A DNA stretch of 64,000 nucleotides from JBKBUF01 sp046290815 (GCA_046290815.1 JBKBUF010000005.1:1-64000); one strand, 5' to 3'; counted from the first letter of the stretch, positions 27,376 through 36,813 are shown. Numbers and translations: made by a program. The notes: generated by a model from the sequence alone, not told the origin.

Positions 27376-28425
27376 GTGAAAAAAAACAATTTTGTTCAAT
27401 ATTTACTAAACTGGTATTCAGAAAATAAGCGGGATTTACCATGGAGAAACACCGATTCTGCGTACGAAATATGGCTTTCTGAGGTAATGCTCCAACAAAC
27501 CCGGGTAGATCAAGCACTTCCGTATTATCACAAATTTATTGAGAATTATCCTGAAATACAGGACTTGGCACAAGCAAATGAAATAGAGGTTTTAAGGCTT
27601 TGGCAGGGACTAGGGTACTATTCAAGGGGTAGAAACTTACATTCCACTGCTAAAACTGTTACCGAAAAATTTAATGGAAAATTTCCTGAAAACTATGCCG
27701 AACTGCTCAAATTAAAGGGAATCGGGCATTATACCGCCGCTGCCATTGCCTCTTTTGCATTTAATGAGAAAGTGGCGGTAGTAGATGGAAATGTTTACCG
27801 GGTGCTTTCAAGAATATTTGGAATCGAAGAGGATATTTCAACCGGCAAAGGAATAAAGTTTTTCAGGGAGTTTGCTAATCAGCTAATCCCGGAAAAAAAT
27901 CCGGGGCAATACAATCAGGCAATTATGGAATTCGGTGCATTATATTGTGTTCCTTCGTCGCCTTCATGCAATGGTTGCATATTTGAAGCTGAATGTTATG
28001 CCAGAATTCACAAAAAGCAGTCTATTCTTCCAGTTAAGACCAAAAAATTAAAAAAGAAAAACAGGTATTTCAATTACCTGGTCATAGAAGACGATGCAGG
28101 ACTTATAATGAAGGAGAGAAAAGATAAGGACATCTGGCAGGGACTTTATGAATTTCCTGTTCTTGAAGAAAATAAAATTCTGGAACCTGAGGAATTATTG
28201 AAAAAAATAAATGGAAAAAATATATCAATAGTAAAAGAATCAAAAATATATAGCCATATACTTACACACCAGAACATTACCTCCAAATTTTGGATTATGA
28301 AAAATTTAAATCCGGATCAAAACTGGAAACAGGAAGGCATTTCCTCGTATAATTACGATGAGGTAGAAAAATTGCCTAAACCAGTTTTGATTAATAAGTT
28401 TTTAAATGATTACAATTTTCTTTAA
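27376..28425 (+). CDS. mutY: A/G-specific adenine glycosylase
   Basis: MutY removes adenine mispaired with 8-oxoguanine. The 349-aa protein has the catalytic Glu36 in EIWLSEVMLQQTRV, the helix-hairpin-helix LKGIGHYTAAAI, the catalytic Asp137 in VVDGNVYRVLSR, and [4Fe-4S] ligands Cys191, Cys198, Cys201 and Cys207. A C-terminal NUDIX-like domain (about 230-345) reads the 8-oxoG strand. Translation starts at GTG 27376; no ATG is available. It leads the mutY-ssb-gldE-gldD series. Confidence 0.95.
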   Translation: MKKNNFVQYLLNWYSENKRDLPWRNTDSAYEIWLSEVMLQQTRVDQALPYYHKFIENYPEIQDLAQANEIEVLRLWQGLGYYSRGRNLHSTAKTVTEKFNGKFPENYAELLKLKGIGHYTAAAIASFAFNEKVAVVDGNVYRVLSRIFGIEEDISTGKGIKFFREFANQLIPEKNPGQYNQAIMEFGALYCVPSSPSCNGCIFEAECYARIHKKQSILPVKTKKLKKKNRYFNYLVIEDDAGLIMKERKDKDIWQGLYEFPVLEENKILEPEELLKKINGKNISIVKESKIYSHILTHQNITSKFWIMKNLNPDQNWKQEGISSYNYDEVEKLPKPVLINKFLNDYNFL

Positions 28426-28483
28426 TTTTATAGTCTAATTTATTCATTAATAACTTTTAACCAACTAAAAACCAGCTAAAATT

Positions 28484-28912
28484 ATGGCAGGAGTAAACAA
28501 AGTCATCCTTTTAGGGAACCTTGGAAAGGATCCTGAAATCCGGGTTGTAGAGTCCGGAAGAAAAGTTGCGCAGTTTTCTTTGGCAACAACAGAAACCTAC
28601 AAAGACAAAAATGGTGATAGAGTGGAACAAACAGAATGGCATAACGTTGTATTCTGGGGACCAATCGCCGATGTTATTGAAAAATATCTGAAAAAGGGCA
28701 GTCAGGTATACATCGAGGGCAGAATTAAAACCCGTTCATATGAAGATAAGGAAGGGGTTAAAAAATGGATCACGGAAATTATGGGTCAGAATATGACTAT
28801 GCTTGGTGGCCCAAGATCTTCATCTGATTCAGGCGAGTCAAGATCTTATTCTGCAGAACCTGTATCTCAACCGGCAGCTGTAGACGAAGCGATTGATGAT
28901 CTTCCGTTCTGA
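28484..28912 (+). CDS. ssb: Single-stranded DNA-binding protein
   Basis: The 142-aa protein has the OB fold at about 1-110 (MAGVNKVILLGNLGKDPEIR, EWHNVVFWGPIADV, KKGSQVYIEGRIKTRSY), a Ser/Gly-rich linker, and the acidic tip DDLPF that recruits repair and replication partners. It is 58 bases downstream of mutY and 36 bases before the apparent gldE start, the usual order in Bacteroidetes. Confidence 0.97.
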   Translation: MAGVNKVILLGNLGKDPEIRVVESGRKVAQFSLATTETYKDKNGDRVEQTEWHNVVFWGPIADVIEKYLKKGSQVYIEGRIKTRSYEDKEGVKKWITEIMGQNMTMLGGPRSSSDSGESRSYSAEPVSQPAAVDEAIDDLPF

Positions 28913-29006
28913 TTTTTTTTGTTACAGTTTAAACCAAAATTGAATAATATGGATCCCGACGGGGATAATTATACATCACAATATACAGGAAACTCAATCC
29001 ATCCCG

Positions 29007-29957
29007 TTGAAGGGATGGATTTCCTTCTTTATAGGGCATTCCGTTTCCGTTATTCATTTGCGCACACAAAGTACCATTTTTGTTCAACCCATCTCCAAAA
29101 GTCCTATGAGAAATAATTTTTGGAAATGGTTTACTCGCTCTTTATTGCCAAGGATGGCAAACAGGATTAATCCGTATTACACGGGTGGGATTAAACAAAG
29201 ATTTCAGGACGACTCTGTAATTGATGAACATGAAATGGTAAAAGGCCTTGCCAAGTTCAGCAAAACTTCAGTAAAGCAGGTTATGAAATCCAGAATAGAT
29301 ATTTCTGCGATCAGTTATGACCTTTCATTTCAGGAAGTGGTTGAATTCTTAAACAAGTCCGGTTTTTCACGTATTCCTGTTTTCAAAGGCAACATCGACA
29401 ATATCGAAGGTATTTTATACATAAAAGACCTTTTCCCTTATGTAAGGAGAGAAACAAATTTCGAATGGCAAAAGATAATCAGGCCCGGGTATTTTGTACC
29501 GGAAACCAAAAAAATCGATGAGTTGCTGAAAGAATTTCAGCAAAAGAGATTACACATGGGAGTAGTGGTAGATGAATATGGAGGAACTGCCGGTATAATC
29601 ACTCTTGAAGATATCCTGGAAGAAATTGTAGGAGAAATTGCCGATGAACTTGATGAGGAATTACCTTTGTATATCAAACTTAACGATCAGCAGTGGATGT
29701 TTGAAAGCAAAACACCCCTTAATGACTTTTGCAGAATATTTGACGTTGACCCCTCACTTTTTGAAAAAGTAAAAGGTGAAACCGAGTCTTTGGGTGGATT
29801 GATGTTAAGGCTAAGCAACGGACTTCCTTCCCCGGGAGATAAAATAATGTTCGATAAATTCGTTTTTATCGTAGAGGCTGTCAATGACAAGACCATAGAA
29901 AAAGTAAAAGTATCATTAAACCAGGAAGATGAAGTTCAGGAGTCTGCTGAAGAATAG
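29007..29957 (+). CDS. gldE: GldE-like CBS/CorC protein, apparently lacking its membrane domain
   Basis: GldE is a gliding motility membrane protein with an N-terminal DUF21 (CNNM) domain, two CBS domains and a CorC/HlyC domain, normally about 430 aa. Here the CBS pair (VKQVMKSRIDISAI; RLHMGVVVDEYGGTAGIITLED) and the CorC domain (LGGLMLRLSNGLPSPGDKI) are intact in frame up to the gldD overlap, but DUF21 is absent. The expected start (ATG 28949, MDPDGDNYTSQ, after ssb) is in another frame that stops at 29116. The intact frame has only a TTG at 29007 or ATG at 29106. No transmembrane helix is left. It is either a deletion/frameshift pseudogene or an assembly error. Confidence 0.7.
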   Translation: MKGWISFFIGHSVSVIHLRTQSTIFVQPISKSPMRNNFWKWFTRSLLPRMANRINPYYTGGIKQRFQDDSVIDEHEMVKGLAKFSKTSVKQVMKSRIDISAISYDLSFQEVVEFLNKSGFSRIPVFKGNIDNIEGILYIKDLFPYVRRETNFEWQKIIRPGYFVPETKKIDELLKEFQQKRLHMGVVVDEYGGTAGIITLEDILEEIVGEIADELDEELPLYIKLNDQQWMFESKTPLNDFCRIFDVDPSLFEKVKGETESLGGLMLRLSNGLPSPGDKIMFDKFVFIVEAVNDKTIEKVKVSLNQEDEVQESAEE

Positions 29958-30522
29958 AGTTTTATTATCCGTATTGATTTTTTCAATCGGCTGTACTCAG
30001 GATTATATGCCTAAGCCAAAAGGTTACAACAAGATTGACCTAAAGCCCTCAACCTATAAATCTCTGGAGGAAGATCACCCTTATACTTTTGAATATTCAA
30101 CTCATGCAAAAGTTTTAAAAGACACCTCATATATTGCAGAGCCACATTGGATAGACATATACTATCCTGAACATAAATGTAACATTCAGCTTACATATAA
30201 GCCTATCAATAAATCTGACAGTAAAAATCTTTACGAGCTGTTTAATGATGCCCACAAGCTGAAAGGGGGGCATCAGAAAAAGGCAAGCGCAATAGATGAG
30301 GTAGTAACGCGAACAGAAAATGGAAAATATGTTACTTTCTTTGAGCTGGAAGGTGAAGTGCCCAGTCAATGTCAGTTCTATGTCACAGACTCCACCAAGC
30401 ATTTTCTAAGAGGTGCATTATATTTCCGTACTGCAACCAAGAATGATTCCCTTGCTCCTGTTATTGAATATATGAAGAAGGATATACTTCATATGATGAA
30501 TACACTTAAATGGAAGGAGTAA
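29929..30522 (+). CDS. gldD: Gliding motility lipoprotein GldD
   Basis: The 197-aa protein has a lipoprotein signal (FSIGC, Cys22) and the family pattern YMPKPKGYNKIDLK, then HPYTFEYS, WIDIYYPEHKCNIQLTYKP and the terminal FLRGALYF. GldD is required for gliding and T9SS in flavobacteria. Its ATG lies 29 bases inside the 3' end of gldE, so the two are translationally coupled. The overlap is preserved although gldE is broken upstream. No separate promoter was found. Confidence 0.9.
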   Translation: MKFRSLLKNRVLLSVLIFSIGCTQDYMPKPKGYNKIDLKPSTYKSLEEDHPYTFEYSTHAKVLKDTSYIAEPHWIDIYYPEHKCNIQLTYKPINKSDSKNLYELFNDAHKLKGGHQKKASAIDEVVTRTENGKYVTFFELEGEVPSQCQFYVTDSTKHFLRGALYFRTATKNDSLAPVIEYMKKDILHMMNTLKWKE

Positions 30523-30697
30523 GGTAAAACTTAAACCGCATAAAAGCAGCCATCTTAACTTACTTTTGATGCGACTTTTACAAAAATCAAAACATTTTTT
30601 TATTTATTCGGTTTATGTTAGATTCACCTGATAAGCATATGGGAAAATGACACCCAAAGCCAACCGATTTTTAAAATTATTTTAACCTGATGTAAGG

Positions 30698-33600
30698 ATG
30701 AAGGGCAGATTTCCAATGGATTTTAGGATCTTTGATTCTATTCCCAGTCAATACCTTATTTTATCTCCGGATCTGATTATCCTCAATGCAAGTAACAGGT
30801 ATCTTGAAGCTGTTCAGGCAAAACGTGAAGATCTGATAGGGAAGTATATATTCGATGCCTTTCCCCAGAACCCATCCTTGCCAGGGGATGATGGCTTGTT
30901 AAATGTTAAGGCTTCACTTCAGATTGTACTTCAAACCGGAAAACCCCATAAAATGGCTGTTCAGCGCTATGATATTCCATTACCGGATGGAACCTTTATT
31001 AAAAAATACTGGAATCCTGAGCACATGCCGGTGCTGGACCAGGAGGGTAACATACTTTATATCATACAACATGCCGAGGACATTACCGAGCAGATTCAAA
31101 CCCGTGAACGACTAGGTTCACTGGAAGAAAAAGCTATTCAGGCTGAAGCAAAAGAGAAGCAGGATAGAATTAATTTAGAAGAACAGCAAAGGATCATTTA
31201 CGATCTTTCAAAACATGCTCCTAACGGCCTTGCGATAATTAAGGGTCCGGATTTTATTGTGGATTATGCCAATCCATCCATTTGTAAAATGTGGGGCAGG
31301 GACAAGGATGATGTTATCGGAAAACCATTATTTGAAATCTTGCCTGAAATTAAAGGACAAGGCTTTGAAGAGTTGCTGGAAGGTGTTTATAACACGGGAG
31401 TTCCGTTTATAGGTAAAGAGGTTCCGGGAAGCCTTAACAGGGATGGGAAGCTTGAAACGGTTTATTTTACTTTTGCATATAATCCTTTGTTCAATAAAGA
31501 GGGCAAAGTAGAAGGAATTACTGTGATAGCAGAGGATGTATCTGAAACTGTGAAGGCACGTCAAGCCATACAGGAAGAAAGATCATTCCTTAAGAATCTG
31601 GTTAGCCAGCTACCTGCTCCGGTATGTATTCAAAAAGGTCCCGACCATGTTTTTGAATATGTAAATCCTGCATTTGAGAAAGCTTTAGGATACAGGCCAC
31701 TAATAGGAAAAACAATACATGAAGCGCTTCCGGAAGCAGACACCCGATACTTTGCTGATTTATTGGACAATGTTTATCGTACCGGCGAGTCATATCTAGG
31801 TCATGAACAATTGAATATAATTGACCGCAAAAATGGTGCGGGCCCCGAAGAAGCCTGGTTTAATTTTGTCTATCAGCCTATGTATGATGATAACCGAAAT
31901 ATAACAGGTATTTTCACTTTTGCCTATGAAGTTACAGATCAGGTAAAAGCCAGAAAGGAAATTGTAAGAGCAAACGAAGAATTAAGTCGGTTGAATGCAG
32001 AGTTTAAATTTGTCATGGACTTTATGCCACAACTTGTCTGGTCATCAACACCAGATGGATCTCTGGATTTTGTTAATAAGGTCACAATAGATTATTCCGG
32101 ATTGTCTTACAATAAACTGATCGGCGACGGATGGCAACAGCTGCTTCATCCAAACGATATTGATAGAACACTTCAGGTTTGGATGAACTGTTTGAAGACA
32201 GGTGAAAATTATGAAATTGAATTCAGATTAAGAAAATTTGATGGTAGTTACAGGTGGTTTTTAGCAAGAGCAATTCCACTCAAAAGCGAACACGGAAACA
32301 TTGTAAAATGGTATGGTACATGCACAGATATTCACGAACAGAAGAAAGTACAGGAAAACCTTAAACTGCAGGCATACGTGCTGGAAAGCATGAACGAAGG
32401 GGTATTGCTGACAGAAGAAGACGGAACGATATTATTTTCAAATACTGCAGAAAACGAAATGCTTGGCTACCAACCTGGTGAGCTTATCGGAAAGAATAAA
32501 GCGATTAGTTTCGCTTATCCTCCGGGCGAAAGAGAAAAATTCGTTCACGCCTTACTTGAAGAAGTTAAATTAAAAAAATACTGGGATGGAGAACTGAGGA
32601 AAATCAGAAAAGACGGGACTGTATTTTTTACCCGGACCACAATTTCCATGTTAATCATAGAAGATAAAAATCTGTTTGTATGCGTGCAGAAAGACATTAC
32701 TGAAGAGCTTGAAAACAAAGCCGCGCTTGAATATCAAAGCAAGCTAAACAAAACCATCACTGATAATGCAACCTCATGTCTGTTTATGATGAACGACAAA
32801 GGGTATTGTACTTTTATGAATCCTGCAGGTGAAAAAATGCTGGGTTTTACATTTGAAGAGATCTCACAAAAACCTCTTCATTACATGATCCATCATCACC
32901 GCCCGGACGGTTCTTTCTATCCCTTGGAAGAATGTCCTATAGACAGAGCTTTGCCTGAAAATTTTGACATTCGTGCTCATGAAGATATGTTTATTCGAAA
33001 AGACGGGACCTTCATCCCGGTTTTATGTGCAGCCAGTCCTATATTCAGCAATGGTGTTCCTGTAGCTACAGTAATTGAAGTAAGAGACATTACTGAAGAA
33101 AAAAGATGGAAAAAAGAAATTGAAGAAAACAACAGAATATTACAGGAAAAAAATCAGGAACTGATCCGCATCAATAATGACCTGGATAATTTTATATACA
33201 CTGCTTCACATGATTTAAAAGCTCCGGTATCCAATATTGAAGGTTTGATTTATACTCTAAAAGATTCCTTAAAGGAAAAAATAGAAACTGATCAGGAGGT
33301 TGATGATTTGTTATCTATGGTAGATACGTCAGTTGCGAGGTTCCAAAAAACCATACGTGACCTGACAGATATAAGTAAGACACAAAGAAATTTAGAGGAA
33401 TCAACTTCCCGATTTGTAATTAAACATATTGTTGAAGATGTAATGTCATCCATAGAAAAGATGATTACGGATTCTAATGCTGATATAATTTTAAACATTG
33501 ATCCTTCCCTTGAATTGAACTACTCTCTGATTAACTTTAAGAGTATTGTTACTAACCTGTTGACAAATGCTATTAAATACAGCTCACCTGATAGGAAACC

Positions 33601-33883
33601 GGAAATTAATGTTTCTGCAGGCATAGAGCAAGACTACATGTTTCTTCGCGTTCAGGACAACGGTCTAGGGATAAAGGAAGGACATAAAGAAAAGATCTTT
33701 GAAATGTTTAAAAGAATGCATGATCATGTGGAAGGTTCAGGAATAGGCTTGTATATCGTTAAAAGAATAGTAGAAAATTCGGGAGGAAAAATTGAAGTAG
33801 AATCTGAAGAAAATAAGGGAACGATATTTACTATTTATCTTAAAAATAAGCTAAATGGTATTACGGTACAATCTCCTGAGTAA
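30698..33883 (+). CDS. Soluble sensor histidine kinase with six PAS domains
   Basis: The 1061-aa protein has no transmembrane segment. PAS-type domains are visible near residues 12-135, 160-285, 295-425, 440-560, 565-680 and 690-810, each with the F-x-x-x-N motif and most ending in a PAC-like I-x-x-D-I-T-E segment. A short coiled coil (EENNRILQEKNQELIRINND) leads to the H-box SHDLKAPVSN, then the N-box NLLTNAIKY, G1 DNGLGI and G2 GSGIGLYIVK. It should autophosphorylate on the H-box His in response to a cytoplasmic signal. No response regulator is adjacent, so the partner is elsewhere. ATG at 30698 gives a short leader. Confidence 0.92.
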   Translation: MKGRFPMDFRIFDSIPSQYLILSPDLIILNASNRYLEAVQAKREDLIGKYIFDAFPQNPSLPGDDGLLNVKASLQIVLQTGKPHKMAVQRYDIPLPDGTFIKKYWNPEHMPVLDQEGNILYIIQHAEDITEQIQTRERLGSLEEKAIQAEAKEKQDRINLEEQQRIIYDLSKHAPNGLAIIKGPDFIVDYANPSICKMWGRDKDDVIGKPLFEILPEIKGQGFEELLEGVYNTGVPFIGKEVPGSLNRDGKLETVYFTFAYNPLFNKEGKVEGITVIAEDVSETVKARQAIQEERSFLKNLVSQLPAPVCIQKGPDHVFEYVNPAFEKALGYRPLIGKTIHEALPEADTRYFADLLDNVYRTGESYLGHEQLNIIDRKNGAGPEEAWFNFVYQPMYDDNRNITGIFTFAYEVTDQVKARKEIVRANEELSRLNAEFKFVMDFMPQLVWSSTPDGSLDFVNKVTIDYSGLSYNKLIGDGWQQLLHPNDIDRTLQVWMNCLKTGENYEIEFRLRKFDGSYRWFLARAIPLKSEHGNIVKWYGTCTDIHEQKKVQENLKLQAYVLESMNEGVLLTEEDGTILFSNTAENEMLGYQPGELIGKNKAISFAYPPGEREKFVHALLEEVKLKKYWDGELRKIRKDGTVFFTRTTISMLIIEDKNLFVCVQKDITEELENKAALEYQSKLNKTITDNATSCLFMMNDKGYCTFMNPAGEKMLGFTFEEISQKPLHYMIHHHRPDGSFYPLEECPIDRALPENFDIRAHEDMFIRKDGTFIPVLCAASPIFSNGVPVATVIEVRDITEEKRWKKEIEENNRILQEKNQELIRINNDLDNFIYTASHDLKAPVSNIEGLIYTLKDSLKEKIETDQEVDDLLSMVDTSVARFQKTIRDLTDISKTQRNLEESTSRFVIKHIVEDVMSSIEKMITDSNADIILNIDPSLELNYSLINFKSIVTNLLTNAIKYSSPDRKPEINVSAGIEQDYMFLRVQDNGLGIKEGHKEKIFEMFKRMHDHVEGSGIGLYIVKRIVENSGGKIEVESEENKGTIFTIYLKNKLNGITVQSPE

Positions 33884-33922
33884 TAAAAGGAGTCAAAAAG
33901 CGGCTGACCCTGTAGAAAAATA

Positions 33923-33959
33923 AAAAAGGACGATGCAGTTTAACTATATCGTCCTTTTT
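33923..33959. terminator. Bidirectional terminator after the histidine kinase
   Basis: The arms AAAAAGGACGAT (33923-33934) and ATCGTCCTTTTT (33948-33959) give a 12-bp stem with T runs on both strands. It ends the kinase mRNA and, on the minus strand, lies just downstream of the tRNA-like remnant. Confidence 0.8.
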
Positions 33960-33960
33960 G

Positions 33961-34012
33961 GTGGGAGCAATCCCGATTAGAATCGGGATGACCCTTAGCT
34001 TTAAGGCAATGG
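33961..34012 (-). pseudogene. Degenerate 3' half of a tRNA gene
   Basis: On the minus strand this segment keeps TGCCTTA-AAGC, then AGGGTCA, a T-arm-like hairpin (CCCGATTCTAATCGGG) and the acceptor end TTGCTCCCAC, in the same order as the intact tRNA-Val 45 bases upstream. The 5' half is missing, because the terminator of the real tRNA occupies its place. The T-arm stem differs in sequence but is still paired. It cannot fold as a tRNA and is a remnant of duplication or of an integration site. Confidence 0.55.
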
Positions 34013-34017
34013 AAAAA

Positions 34018-34049
34018 AAAAGAGACAACCAGATTTAGTTGTCTCTTTT
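34018..34049 (-). terminator. Rho-independent terminator of tRNA-Val
   Basis: The arms AAAAGAGACAAC (34018-34029) and GTTGTCTCTTTT (34038-34049) pair over 12 bp. On the minus strand the stem starts seven bases after the tRNA acceptor end and is followed by a T run. Confidence 0.8.
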
Positions 34050-34056
34050 TTATTTG

Positions 34057-34131
34057 TGGGAGCAACAGGATTCGAACCTGTGACCCTCTGCTTGTAAGGC
34101 AGATGCTCTGAACCAGCTGAGCTATGCTCCC
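34057..34131 (-). tRNA. tRNA-Val (anticodon TAC)
   Basis: The minus-strand sequence folds as a 75-base tRNA. The acceptor GGGAGCA pairs with TGCTCCC and has discriminator A. The D arm is GCTC-AGCTGGTTCA-GAGC. The anticodon stem TCTGC/GCAGA closes the loop CTTACAA, with anticodon TAC. The T arm is CAGG-TTCGAATC-CTG type with the TTCGAAT loop. CCA is not encoded. Confidence 0.96.
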
Positions 34132-34179
34132 AATTCTTTCAAACAAAGAAAATTACTCTGTTTTTAAATTTTGGAGATG

Positions 34180-34210
34180 CAAAAGTAAACGGAATTTTTA
34201 TTTATGCAAA
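34180..34210 (-). promoter_or_regulatory. Bacteroidetes-type promoter of tRNA-Val
   Basis: On the minus strand TTTG (34210-34207), a 19-base spacer and TACTTTTG (34187-34180) match the sigma-ABfr consensus TTTG-N19-TAnnTTTG exactly. Transcription would start near 34173, about 42 bases before the mature tRNA. It is one of the best phylum-level signatures in the window. Confidence 0.8.
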
Positions 34211-34315
34211 AATAATACGACAAAATATTTTTTAGGACTAAATATTTCAATTCAGCGTTTGTATCCGTAAAATTACTATTGGATTTTAACCTTTCCCTTA
34301 ATTGAGGATATTTGT

Positions 34316-36811
34316 TTGAAGCTCCTGAAAATCATACTTAAAGGTCTTTATTACACCACATTGTTTCTGATGATTGTGGCATTATCAGGCTCTATACTGG
34401 CCTATATTTATAAAGATAAAATCATCCAGGCTACTGTTAATGAACTCAATAAAAATATTCAAACAAAAATTGAGGTGGATAAAATAGATATTTCAATTAT
34501 CAAAAATTTCCCTCAATTGTCCCTTTCATTCTCTAACGTTATTATTCATGAGAGCAATCCTAAAAGTAAAAATCACCTTGCCAACCTCCAACGGGTTTAT
34601 CTGTCATTTAGCATGACGGACCTGCTCCGGCAAAAGTATGTGATAAGTCACCTTGACCTGGAAAAAGGCTTTGTATCCCTTAGGATAGATGAAAGAGGTA
34701 ATAATAATTATTCAATATTCAGATTCGATTCAACCTCCAGAGATGAATCAGTTAAGTTTGATTTAAATAATATCAATCTAGACTCTGTATTTGTTAGTTT
34801 CGAGAATAAAGTTTCTGCTCAGGAATACAAGATTCTTTCACAACATTCCAACGCCAGATTAAAGTCTGCTGATGATATTTATGAAATAGGTATAAATGGT
34901 GATTTGCTTATTGAGGATCTGATTTTCGGGAAGCGACATTTTTTTAAAAATAAAAATGTTACCATAGCCGGGAAGAATTCATATAATCACAAAGAAAAAA
35001 AATACATTATTGAACCATCAAAACTAATCGTAGAAAATTCATTCTTTGAAGTGAAAGGATATTATTCCTTTAAAAAGGACATTAATAAAATAGATCTTAC
35101 CATCAATAACTCCAAAGGAAACATTCAAACCTTGATCTCACTCTTACCCTTAGAATTCACCACGGAGCTAAGGGAATACCAAAGCAGTGGAAATGTATTT
35201 TTTGAAAGCAGAATCTCTGGGGTTGTAAATGAAAAAACCAATCCAAAAGTAGAAGTTAAGTTTGGCATTAATGAGGCCTCCATATTTCATCCGGCGTATA
35301 AAGAAAAAATTACTAATGTTAATCTTACAGGATATTTTAGTAATGGAAGCAAACATAATTCTTCCACCTCTTTACTAAAATTATCCGGAGTAAATTTGCT
35401 TTTGGATAACAGAAAAGTTTCAGGAAATTTTTTGATGGAAAACTTTGATTATCCCAACCTTAAAATTGATGCACAAGGGATTATTGCCTTAGAAGCACTC
35501 CTGGACTTTTATCCTATTGCAAATATTTCAAATGCGAAAGGGACAATTGACTTTGATTTTGAACTCCAGGGAAATTCAAAAGAAATAAAAGCCAATCCAA
35601 ACTCTATCAGAACTACCGGGCAAATGACTGTCTCAGATGTATTTTTTAAAACTGAAGGCTTATCTGAGGGTATTATTATAAATACTGCTGATCTGCTATT
35701 TAACAACAATGATTTGGCGGTAAGTAATTTAACAGGAAAATTCGGAAAGAGTGATTTTATAGTTAATGGATTATTTCAAAATCTTATATCAAATATTGCT
35801 TTCAATAAAGGCATGGTAGTAGTGGAAGCAGACTTGTTGTCTAAGTACATTGATGTTGATGAATTTTATTCCTTTATTAAATCAGATAATGACAAAAACA
35901 AGGAAAGTAACAAAACAGCTTCCAACTATAAAGTGTTTCTTGAATGTAGCATTGGAAAACTAAAATACAGGAGATTTGAACCAACCAGGATTTCTTCTAA
36001 AGTCAGCTTTCACTATCCTTGGATGAATATGGAGAATACTCAAGTTAATATTGCAGGAGGAAAATTGACCTCTAATACATTATTCAAATTGGGAGAAGAA
36101 TGGAAGATTTCAAGCAATACGATTTTTCAAAATATATATATAGACAGCGCATTTTACCTATGTGAAAACTTTGATCAATCTTTTGTGACAGACAAACAAA
36201 TTCAGGGTAGATTAACAGGCAATGTTAAACTTTATCTGAAGCTGGATGAAAATTTCAATGCTGATCCTCAAAGTATCCAGGCAAACATAGAAGCTAAAAT
36301 TTCCAATGGGAGACTGGTTAATTTCGAGCCTATGAGAAAATTATCAAGATTTGTGGAAGAGAGAGAACTTGAAGATGTCAGATTCAGCGAATTAAGCAAT
36401 ACGGTTTTTATAGAAAATAAAACTATAAGAATACCTGAAATGGAGATTCATTCAAATGTATCCAATATTTCCATTTCCGGCTCACACTCCTTTGACAATT
36501 TCATGGATTATCGACTAGCGGTTCCTTTGAAAAATTTTAAACGTAGTCAAAGAGATAAGGATGAAGCATATGGGGCAATTGAAGAAGTGAATCAGGGACA
36601 AACTATTCTTCACCTAAAATTAAAAGGGAATTCAGATGACTTTAAAATCAGTTATGATACCCAAAAGACTAAAAACAAGATAAAGGAAGATCTCAAAAAA
36701 GAAAAGAAAGAATTCCTGGATGTTTTTAAAAAGAAGGAGGACAAGACCAATCCTCAGTTGATCTTCAAAAAGGACTCAAAAGAGCCTGAATTTTTTGATT
36801 GGGATGATTAA
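34316..36811 (+). CDS. AsmA-family envelope protein
   Basis: The 831-aa protein begins with one transmembrane helix (TTLFLMIVALSGSILAYIYK, about 14-33) and continues with the AsmA N-terminal pattern: INKNIQTKIEVDKIDISI, NFPQLSLSFSNVIIHESN, LYLSFSMTDLLRQKYVIS. Long beta-rich repeats follow, and a conserved C-terminal block with a NISISGSHSF strand, as in AsmA-like C-terminal domains. AsmA proteins are anchored in the inner membrane and act in outer-membrane lipid or protein homeostasis. The tail is a highly charged Lys/Glu helix. The start is TTG 34316. It is a single gene between tRNA-Val and DUF547. Confidence 0.82.
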   Translation: MKLLKIILKGLYYTTLFLMIVALSGSILAYIYKDKIIQATVNELNKNIQTKIEVDKIDISIIKNFPQLSLSFSNVIIHESNPKSKNHLANLQRVYLSFSMTDLLRQKYVISHLDLEKGFVSLRIDERGNNNYSIFRFDSTSRDESVKFDLNNINLDSVFVSFENKVSAQEYKILSQHSNARLKSADDIYEIGINGDLLIEDLIFGKRHFFKNKNVTIAGKNSYNHKEKKYIIEPSKLIVENSFFEVKGYYSFKKDINKIDLTINNSKGNIQTLISLLPLEFTTELREYQSSGNVFFESRISGVVNEKTNPKVEVKFGINEASIFHPAYKEKITNVNLTGYFSNGSKHNSSTSLLKLSGVNLLLDNRKVSGNFLMENFDYPNLKIDAQGIIALEALLDFYPIANISNAKGTIDFDFELQGNSKEIKANPNSIRTTGQMTVSDVFFKTEGLSEGIIINTADLLFNNNDLAVSNLTGKFGKSDFIVNGLFQNLISNIAFNKGMVVVEADLLSKYIDVDEFYSFIKSDNDKNKESNKTASNYKVFLECSIGKLKYRRFEPTRISSKVSFHYPWMNMENTQVNIAGGKLTSNTLFKLGEEWKISSNTIFQNIYIDSAFYLCENFDQSFVTDKQIQGRLTGNVKLYLKLDENFNADPQSIQANIEAKISNGRLVNFEPMRKLSRFVEERELEDVRFSELSNTVFIENKTIRIPEMEIHSNVSNISISGSHSFDNFMDYRLAVPLKNFKRSQRDKDEAYGAIEEVNQGQTILHLKLKGNSDDFKISYDTQKTKNKIKEDLKKEKKEFLDVFKKKEDKTNPQLIFKKDSKEPEFFDWDD

Positions 36812-36813
36812 TT

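Noticed and set aside
30561..30568. TACTTTTG -7 element upstream of the PAS kinase
   Set aside because: The -7 match is exact, but no TTTG is found 19 bases upstream (GCAT instead) and it lies about 130 bases from the start codon; not strong enough to list as a promoter.
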